Below are positions 59,018-64,000 of a stretch of DNA of 64,000 bases, one piece after another. Under the pieces are notes generated by a model. It was not told where the DNA came from, searched no databases, and saw only the letters and a list, made by a program, of their open reading frames with translations. The stretch is from Streptomyces griseicoloratus. Its GTDB lineage: Bacteria > Actinomycetota > Actinomycetes > Streptomycetales > Streptomycetaceae. The stretch covers positions 62,001-126,000 of the forward strand of contig NZ_JACVQF010000186.1 in NCBI RefSeq assembly GCF_014534645.1, written 5' to 3'. Every line of letters begins with the position of its first letter. The first letter of the stretch is position 1. The translations under genes were made by a program, and so were the position numbers.

Positions 59018-59452
59018 ATGCGGAACACCGCGCGCTGGGCAGCGACTCTGGGTCTGACGGCCACCGCCGTCTGCGGGCCCCTCGCCGGGGCCGCCCTCGC
59101 CTCCCCGGGCACCGCCCCCGCGTCGCTCCACGCCCCTTCGGCCCTCGTGCTGACCATCGGGCACGGAGAGAGCGCTGCCACCGCCACACCGGTACGCGCG
59201 GTCACCCTGACCTGCGCTCCGACGGTCTCCGGCACCCATCCGGCGCCCGCCCTCGCCTGCGCCGAGCTGCAGGGCGCACAGGGCGACCTCGACGCTCTCT
59301 CGGCCGACGCCGACGTGCTGTGCACCCGGGAGTACGCCCCCGTGGTCGTCACCGTCGACGGGGTCTGGGAGGGCAAGCGCGTCTCCTACGAACGCACCTT
59401 CGCCAACGAGTGCGTGAAGAACGCCCACAGCGCGAGCGTCTTCACGTTCTGA
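59018..59452 (+). CDS. sti1: Secreted subtilisin-inhibitor (SSI) family protease inhibitor
   Basis: 144 residues from ATG 59018, GGAAGG nine bases upstream. Sec signal peptide (about 1-29, cut near ALA-SP). Mature SSI fold with four Cys (66-81 and 102-132 pairs) and the family sequence [27 protein letters not shown]. The reactive loop CTREYAP places Arg104 at P1 and Glu105 at P1', so it should inhibit trypsin-like proteases better than subtilisin (which prefers P1 Met in classical SSI). It blocks the secreted trypsin-like proteases of the colony. AdpA box upstream. Single gene. Confidence 0.95.
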   Translation: MRNTARWAATLGLTATAVCGPLAGAALASPGTAPASLHAPSALVLTIGHGESAATATPVRAVTLTCAPTVSGTHPAPALACAELQGAQGDLDALSADADVLCTREYAPVVVTVDGVWEGKRVSYERTFANECVKNAHSASVFTF

Positions 59453-59548
59453 GGGACCGGGACCGCCCGGCCCGCGCGGGGTGACCGGCCGCTCGCTGCT
59501 GGGGAGTGCGAGCGCCGCCGCGCGGCCGCAGCGGTCCCGCACCGGGGG

Positions 59549-59575
59549 CGGCGGACGGAGTGGGGCCGTCCGCCG
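59549..59575. terminator. Bidirectional hairpin terminator
   Basis: CGGCGGACGG (59549-59558) and CCGTCCGCCG (59566-59575), perfect ten pairs with a 7-nt loop, between the convergent sti1 and CDGSH genes. Confidence 0.8.
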
Positions 59576-59595
59576 TTCCCCGGGTCATCCGCGGA

Positions 59596-59826
59596 TCAGC
59601 CCCGGGGCCCGGGGGCCTCAGCGGCCCCGGACGACCTGGCGCGGTGACTGGTGTCGCACCAGGGATAGCGGCGGCTGCGACGGCAGGTGCACAGGGCGAC
59701 CCGGAAACGGTCGGAGTACACCGTCGTACCGTCCTCCAGTTCGATCTCCACCGGGCCCTCCACCAGCAGTGGGCCCCGGCGCTGGACCGTGATCCGGCGG
59801 GGGGTGTCAGACGGCGAGTTCGGCAC
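59596..59826 (-). CDS. CDGSH iron-sulfur domain protein
   Basis: 76 residues from GTG 59826, overlapping the upstream methyltransferase gene by 20 bases. The 2Fe-2S CDGSH motif is at 46-61: CTCRRSRRYPWCDTSH, with ligands Cys46, Cys48, Cys57 and His61 (three Cys, one His). A beta strand region precedes (RITVQRRGPLLVEGPVEIEL). CDGSH proteins bind redox-active, labile clusters and often transfer them. Here it is third in an operon with an iron oxidase and a methyltransferase. It may supply electrons or cluster. Confidence 0.92.
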   Translation of the reverse strand: MPNSPSDTPRRITVQRRGPLLVEGPVEIELEDGTTVYSDRFRVALCTCRRSRRYPWCDTSHRARSSGAAEAPGPRG

Positions 59827-60460
59827 GGATGATCACCAGCTCCTCCTCTTGGTCGGTCGTGGACAGCAGGCCCCGCTGCCGCAGCCACCGCTCCCGGCCG
59901 CGCATCACGGGACCGAACGCGATCCGGGCCCGCCGGACCACCGCGGCCTTCAGACCGGCCGCACGCAGTTGCCCGACGGTCCGGCCGGGATCGCTCAGCG
60001 CCGACTGCACGAGCAGCAGCACACCGCCGGGACGCAACAGGGAGGGGACCTCCCGGCAGATCCCGTCCAGGACCATCCGGCCGTTGGGCCCCGCGTCCCA
60101 GGCCCGGGCCGCACCGCGTGGCCGGCGGCGGCCGCCGGGCGCCGGAACGTACGGCGGATTGGCCAGGACGAGGTCGAACGACTCACCCCGCACGGGGGCG
60201 AAGAGGTCTCCGTGCAGCACCCTGATGCGCAGTCCGGCCCGCGCCGCGTTCACCCGGGCGGCGAAGACCGCCCGCCACGAGACGTCCACCGCGGTCACCC
60301 GGCCGCCCCGGCGCGCGGCCGCCAGGGCCAGCGCGCCCGTGCCGGTCCCGACGTCGAGGACGGCCGCGCCCACGGGGACCGACTCGTCGGACAGGGCCCG
60401 GGCCAGCAGCGCCGTGTCCTGCTGGGGGGCGTAGACGCCCGGAGGCACCAAGGGCTTCAC
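59807..60460 (-). CDS. HemK2/MTQ2-like SAM-dependent methyltransferase
   Basis: 217 residues from GTG 60460 (or close by). Motif I VLDVGTGTG at 34-42 binds SAM; NPPY at 101-104 is the (N/D)PPY motif for amide-N or adenine-N methylation. The N-terminal VYAPQQDTALLARAL (xYxPxxDTxLL) is typical of HemK2/MTQ2 and related glutamine-N5 methyltransferases, but here no PrfA context. Substrate therefore unknown. It overlaps the CDGSH gene by 20 bases and lies 40 bases after the iron oxidase gene. Confidence 0.88.
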   Translation of the reverse strand: MKPLVPPGVYAPQQDTALLARALSDESVPVGAAVLDVGTGTGALALAAARRGGRVTAVDVSWRAVFAARVNAARAGLRIRVLHGDLFAPVRGESFDLVLANPPYVPAPGGRRRPRGAARAWDAGPNGRMVLDGICREVPSLLRPGGVLLLVQSALSDPGRTVGQLRAAGLKAAVVRRARIAFGPVMRGRERWLRQRGLLSTTDQEEELVIIRAELAV

Positions 60461-60500
60461 GAGCCTGCGTCTACCCCGGCGGTTGCGAAAGATGGGTGGC

Positions 60501-61496
60501 TCATGAGGACGGGGGAGCGTGCAGTGACGACCGGCCGGCCCGCCAGTCGGTGAGCAGCCGGGCGGCGAAGCGTTCCTCGACGTGCCCGGTGGCGTCGATG
60601 CCGAAGACGACGTCCGGCGCGAGCTCGGGCTCCTGCTCCAGCAGACCGCCGATCACCTCGTGGCGCACGACCTGCTCGTGGACGGCGTCGGCCTCGACGT
60701 GCTCGTCGTAGAAGCGCTCGGCGGCCGGTCCGGCGCCGGTGCGCCGCATCGCCTCGGCGAGCCGGCGGGAACCGGGCGACGAGGTGATCTCCACGGCCGC
60801 GAAGTGGCCGACCAGGGCGCCCCGCAGCGCCCGGTGCAGGCCGAACAGGGACATCATGTTCACCGTGGCCAGGCATTCCGCGCAGGCCGTGTCGAGATGG
60901 CGCCCGTACGTGGTGTCCAGGCCCAGGTCCGCCATGAGGTCGGCGAACAGGCCGGCGTGCACCCGGTCGGCACGGCCGCCGCCGTACTCGTCGAACTCCA
61001 CGGCCGCCATCGCCGCCTTGGCCCGGCCCCACAGCCGGGGCAGCACCCACGCGTGCGGGTCGGCCTCCTTCAGGTGGTACAGGGAACGCTGGGCCGCGTA
61101 CTCCCGCAGATGCCACAGCTCGCCCTCGTCCCGCAGGAAGTGGGTGACCCCCTCGCCGTCGGCGGGCTCGACGAGCAGCTCGCCGACCGCGTCCTCCACG
61201 CTGTCGTGGACCTCGGTGCCGGCCCGCAGCGCGGCCAGGAAGCGGTGCTCCAGCGCCGCGCGCAGACCCAGCAGGCCGGGGTCCCATTCACGGTCGGGGG
61301 GCACCCCGGCGAAGCCCCGGTAGTGCAGCTCGTAGCACTGGTACAGGGCGAGCTGGAGGTCGTCGCCGTAGGGGTCCGCGGCGGCCACGGCCTCCGCGGA
61401 CGGCAGCCCGCCCCCGGTGAGCAGGTACTCCCGGACGGCCGCGGAGAGCGGACCGCGGGCCGACGGGAGCTGTGGTCCTTCGTGGTCGTACGCCAT
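60501..61496 (-). CDS. Haem-oxygenase-fold iron-containing redox enzyme (HDO family)
   Basis: 331 residues. All-helical HO-like domain of the iron-containing redox enzyme family. Acidic/His clusters fit a diiron site: Glu56/His58 (YELHYRG), Glu167-Asp169-Glu170 to His180 (EFDEYGGGRADRVHAG), and Glu265, His266, Asp270 and His273 (FYDEHVEADAVH). The ExxDExGxG...H and the EHxxxDxxH patterns are hallmarks. Related enzymes cleave or hydroxylate organic molecules (UndA, BesC, SznF). Neighbours: HemK-like methyltransferase and CDGSH protein, all minus strand. Reaction unknown. Confidence 0.88.
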   Translation of the reverse strand: MAYDHEGPQLPSARGPLSAAVREYLLTGGGLPSAEAVAAADPYGDDLQLALYQCYELHYRGFAGVPPDREWDPGLLGLRAALEHRFLAALRAGTEVHDSVEDAVGELLVEPADGEGVTHFLRDEGELWHLREYAAQRSLYHLKEADPHAWVLPRLWGRAKAAMAAVEFDEYGGGRADRVHAGLFADLMADLGLDTTYGRHLDTACAECLATVNMMSLFGLHRALRGALVGHFAAVEITSSPGSRRLAEAMRRTGAGPAAERFYDEHVEADAVHEQVVRHEVIGGLLEQEPELAPDVVFGIDATGHVEERFAARLLTDWRAGRSSLHAPPSS

Positions 61497-61548
61497 GCAC
61501 CGCGGGTACCCGGGCGGCGCCGCGGCACCCGCGTCCCCGCGCGCCGCG

Positions 61549-61731
61549 TCACTCTCCCCGGGACTCCTCCTGGGCCCCGGTGTTCGGCGAGGTGGCGTCC
61601 CCCGCCTCGCCCCGGTGCCGCCGCTCCTGTTCGGACTCCGGGTCGCGGGTCTCGGCGTCCTCGGCCTCGTGGAGCACCTCTCCGAGGGCCGTCTCGGGCT
61701 TGTCGGGGGTGCGGTCGCCGTTGTGGGACAC
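61549..61731 (-). CDS. Small acidic hydrophilic hypothetical protein
   Basis: 60 residues from GTG 61731, AAGGAGA five bases upstream. Rich in Glu, Asp, Arg and Thr (ALGEVLHEAEDAETRDPESEQERR), with no hydrophobic core and no signal, presumably disordered. Function unknown. Strong ribosome site supports it. It sits 83 bases after the Ppx/GppA gene, with a short tandem repeat just before its ribosome site. Confidence 0.6.
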   Translation of the reverse strand: MSHNGDRTPDKPETALGEVLHEAEDAETRDPESEQERRHRGEAGDATSPNTGAQEESRGE

Positions 61732-61741
61732 GGATGTCTCC

Positions 61742-61768
61742 TTCTCTCGCGTCGCGTTCTCTCGCGTC
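61742..61768. repeat. Short tandem repeat before the small acidic gene
   Basis: TTCTCTCGCGTC occurs at 61742-61753 and 61757-61768 (15-base period), in the leader of the minus-strand gene. Confidence 0.6.
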
Positions 61769-61814
61769 TCGTGGTCCAGTGCGTCTCGTGCGGTTGGTTC
61801 TCGTCCGGCGGCGG

Positions 61815-62822
61815 TCAGCCCGGCGTGGTGGCGACGCGCAGCGGCACGGGGCCCGGCGGCGCCGGCTCGTCGTTGCGGCGGGCGATCTCGGCCCACCAGG
61901 ACGGGCCGTCCTCGATGTGCCGCAGCAGCACCCCCTCGCGGATCGCCCAGGGGCAGATCGTCACCGCGTCGAGGCCGGTGAGCTTCATGACGGTGTGCCC
62001 GACCACCGCGCCCGCCAGGCTCTGCGCCGCCCGCGGCGCGGAGATGCCCGGCAGGCGGGCGCGTTCGGCCGCGGGCAGGGCGGCCAGCCGGTCGACCGCG
62101 GCCCGCAGGTCGGCGCAGCGCAGCTCCCGTTCCACGAACGGGCCGCGGCGTCCGGGCGCGGCCCCGCACAGCCGGCCCAGCTGCTGGAAGGTGCGCGAAG
62201 TGGCCACCGCGGTGCGCGGCCCCTCCCAGCGGATCCGCGCCGCGACGTCCCGCAGCTGATGGCGGACCTTGCGGCGCAGCGCCCGGACCTGCTCCGGCGG
62301 CGGCGGATCCGCGTGCGCGAAGAACTCGTGGGTCAGCCGTCCCGCCCCCAGCGGCAGCGAGGCCACGAAGTCGGGGAGCCGGCCGCGGCCGAAGGCGACC
62401 TCCAGCGAACCGCCGCCGATGTCCAGCAGCGCGAGCGGACCGGACCGCCAGCCCATCCAGCGCCGGGCCCCGAGGAACGTCAGCTCGGCCTCCACCTCGC
62501 CCGGCAGGGTGCACAGCACCACCCCCGTGCGGGCGCGGACGGTGCGCAGCACCTCCCGGCGGTTCGGGGCGGCCCGCACCACGGCGGTCGCGAAGGCGAG
62601 CGGGCCGGCCGCACCCCACCGGGTCGCGGTCCTGCTCGCCTGGGCGACGGCCTCCACCAGCCGCTCGACGGCCTCCTCCGGGACCGGCGCGCCCGGTGTG
62701 ACCTGCTCCGACAGCCGCAGCCGCCACTTGGCCGTGTGCACCGGCAGCGGGACCCCGTCCTGCGCGTCCGCCACGACCAGGCGGACCGTGTTCGACCCCA
62801 CATCCACCACGCTGATTCGCAT
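61815..62822 (-). CDS. Ppx/GppA-family exopolyphosphatase/guanosine pentaphosphate phosphohydrolase
   Basis: 335 residues from ATG 62822. ASKHA actin-like ATPase fold: N-terminal VVDVGSNTVRLVV phosphate-1 motif and LALLDIGGGSLEVAFG second phosphate motif. Also RTFQQLGRLCG and the C-terminal ICPWAIREGVLL. Length and motifs fit the short Ppx of actinobacteria (no C-terminal HD domain). It removes terminal phosphate from polyphosphate or pppGpp, so affects phosphate store and stringent response. The start lies after TTC with no Shine-Dalgarno, perhaps leaderless. Confidence 0.92.
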   Translation of the reverse strand: MRISVVDVGSNTVRLVVADAQDGVPLPVHTAKWRLRLSEQVTPGAPVPEEAVERLVEAVAQASRTATRWGAAGPLAFATAVVRAAPNRREVLRTVRARTGVVLCTLPGEVEAELTFLGARRWMGWRSGPLALLDIGGGSLEVAFGRGRLPDFVASLPLGAGRLTHEFFAHADPPPPEQVRALRRKVRHQLRDVAARIRWEGPRTAVATSRTFQQLGRLCGAAPGRRGPFVERELRCADLRAAVDRLAALPAAERARLPGISAPRAAQSLAGAVVGHTVMKLTGLDAVTICPWAIREGVLLRHIEDGPSWWAEIARRNDEPAPPGPVPLRVATTPG

Positions 62823-62909
62823 GAAGGCCCAAGTACCCAGTTGCGCGCCGGTCAAGAGGTGTCCGGGCGGGTACGGCCGGAAGTGGGCGCCGTACCGTCC
62901 GGCGACCCC

Positions 62910-64000
62910 TCAGGCCAGCTGCCGGCGCACCAGCTCGTGCAGCCGGCCGCCGGTGTCCGCCAGCAGCGCGGCGGGCGTGCCCTGCTGGGCGATCCTGCCG
63001 TCCTCCATCACGATCACACGGTCGGCGTCCAGCACCGTGGACAGCCGGTGCGCGATGACGATCCGGGTGGCGTTGAGCGCCTTGGTGGACTCGATCACCG
63101 TGCGCTGCGTCTCGTTGTCGAGGGCACTGGTCGCCTCGTCGAAGAAGAGGATCCGCGGGCGGCGGATCAGCGCCTGCGCGATCATCAGCCGCTGCCGCTG
63201 CCCGCCGGAGACCGCGCCGCTGCCCGAGACGATCGTGTGCAGGCCCATCGGCATCCGCTTGATGTCCTCCGCGAGCCCGGCCATCTCGGCCGCCGCCATC
63301 GCCTCCTCCGGCGTGTACGGCTCGGTGCCGCAGATGACGTCCAGGATCGAGCCGGTGAACGGCTGCGCGTGCTGGAGCACGACCCCGCACTGCCGCCGTA
63401 CGGCGGACTGGTCGAGCGCGGCCAGGTCCTGACCGTCGTACAGGACACTGCCGGACAGCGGGCGGTCGAAGCCGATGAGCAGCCGCAGCAGGGTCGACTT
63501 GCCGCAGCCGCTGGGGCCGACGATCGCCACGAACTCGCCGGGACGCACCTCGAACGACACGTCGTCCAGCACCAGCGGCCCGTCGTCGGAGTACCGGAAC
63601 GACAGCCGCCGCGCCTCGATCGCCCCGGACAGGGGCCCCGGCCGGGTGCTGGCGGCCCGCACCTCGGGCGTGGCGTCCAGCACCGGCCTGATCTCCTCGA
63701 AGAGCGGCAGCGCGGCCACCGCCGACACGAACGCGCCGGTCAGCTGGGTCACCGAGGTCAGCAGCATCGTCACCGAGGTGTTGAAGGTGAGGAACGCCGC
63801 CGCCGACATCGACCCCCGGGCCGGACCGGCCAGCAGCATGAACATCAGCAGGGTGCACAGCGGCAGGTAGACCGCGCCGAGCACCGCGTTGAGGTTCTTG
63901 ATGCGCCCCGCCCGCTGCTGGAGTTCCCGGCTGCGCGCGAACCGCTCGGCCCACGCGGCGTACGCGTAGTTCTCGGCCGCCGCGACCCGCAGCTTGGGCA
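62910..64000 (-). CDS. NHLM-type bacteriocin ABC exporter subunit, N-terminus beyond window
   Basis: About 363 C-terminal residues visible, running out of the window at 64000. Two to three C-terminal membrane helices (GAVYLPLCTLLMFMLLAGPA, FLTFNTSVTMLLTSVTQLTG) precede the nucleotide-binding domain. That domain has Walker A GPSGCGKS, Q-loop VLQHAQPFTGSI, signature VSGGQRQR, Walker B ILFFDEATSALD and switch His in VIAHRLST. The arrangement and FSYSDDGP-like A-loop fit the ATP-binding subunit of an NHLM (nitrile hydratase leader microcin) exporter. Precursor peptides and modification enzymes would lie beyond the edge. Confidence 0.85.
   Translation of the reverse strand, partial: PKLRVAAAENYAYAAWAERFARSRELQQRAGRIKNLNAVLGAVYLPLCTLLMFMLLAGPARGSMSAAAFLTFNTSVTMLLTSVTQLTGAFVSAVAALPLFEEIRPVLDATPEVRAASTRPGPLSGAIEARRLSFRYSDDGPLVLDDVSFEVRPGEFVAIVGPSGCGKSTLLRLLIGFDRPLSGSVLYDGQDLAALDQSAVRRQCGVVLQHAQPFTGSILDVICGTEPYTPEEAMAAAEMAGLAEDIKRMPMGLHTIVSGSGAVSGGQRQRLMIAQALIRRPRILFFDEATSALDNETQRTVIESTKALNATRIVIAHRLSTVLDADRVIVMEDGRIAQQGTPAALLADTGGRLHELVRRQLA

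Noticed and set aside
1-64000. tRNA, rRNA, CRISPR, insertion sequences, att sites and prophage genes
   Set aside because: None recognised on either strand by reading; base composition is even, with no island-like AT-rich block.
1-64000. bldA-dependent TTA codons
   Set aside because: The few TTA/TAA strings I noticed lie in gaps or out of frame, so no clear bldA target is claimed; a systematic codon count would settle it.

Overview
The window is high-GC actinobacterial chromosome and reads as Streptomyces. The features that say so are very high third-position GC, GTG and TTG starts, many ATGA/GTGA-coupled genes, a subtilisin-inhibitor gene, a perfect CebR box, a DmdR/IdeR-type iron box, and several apparently leaderless genes with a TANNNT box 6-7 nt before the start. 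Gene content and order (GH9 endoglucanase, Sti1-type inhibitor, CYP105 with ferredoxin, CYP102B-like P450, second PRPP synthetase) recall, from memory only, the SCO07xx-SCO08xx arm region of S. coelicolor read backwards. The Sti1 protein seems similar but not identical, so this is probably a relative. I saw no tRNA, rRNA, IS element, CRISPR array or att site.

Layout. 1-1.7 kb: VWA protein (cut by the edge) and MoxR ATPase. 1.8-4.0 kb: MacB-type ABC pair with a strong terminator. 4.2-7.7 kb: OpuB/ProU-type osmoprotectant importer whose ATPase gene is convergent with the permease/binding-protein operon. 7.7-10.6 kb: lutABC lactate oxidation, next to a divergent LacI regulator. 12-18.1 kb: S33 peptidase, PIG-L deacetylase, SigJ/ECF41-like sigma factor, Cys-rich pentapeptide protein, CYP102B-like P450 and divergent TetR. 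18.2-30 kb: iron-box DUF2470 gene, Tat lactonase, two FUSC membrane proteins, erythromycin-esterase homologue, FBP protein, epimerase, HAD phosphatase and PolX-like PHP protein; a possible structured RNA lies at 26.57-26.69 kb.

30-36.8 kb: SDR, small protein, a six-gene Mrp/Mbh-type antiporter operon, a PRPP synthetase paralogue and a STAS protein. 36.9-42 kb: catabolic-looking operon (APC permease, YtcJ-type amidohydrolase, quinone-oxidoreductase-like protein) divergent from a TetR gene with an operator-like repeat between. 42-49.7 kb: VOC protein, DUF4235, glutathionyl-hydroquinone reductase, CDF transporter, Ddn-like protein, CYP105/ferredoxin pair behind a large palindrome, flavoprotein, AKR and DUF4232 lipoprotein. 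49.8-58.7 kb: PAS/GAF/SpoIIE/ATPase regulator, CebR-controlled GH9 endoglucanase, Fic-like toxin-antitoxin pair, a sigma/anti-sigma/lectin fusion, and an FMN 2-hydroxyacid oxidase. 59-64 kb: sti1, a compact operon pairing a haem-oxygenase-fold iron oxidase with a HemK-like methyltransferase and a CDGSH protein, a small acidic protein, Ppx/GppA phosphatase, and the C-terminal part of an NHLM-type ABC exporter cut by the right edge.

The genes fall into small independent transcription units for nutrient uptake, osmoprotection, secreted polymer degradation, redox chemistry and signalling. The least explained units are the iron-oxidase/methyltransferase/CDGSH operon, the antiporter module without MrpA, the sigma/lectin fusion, and the structured intergenic element at 26.5-26.7 kb.
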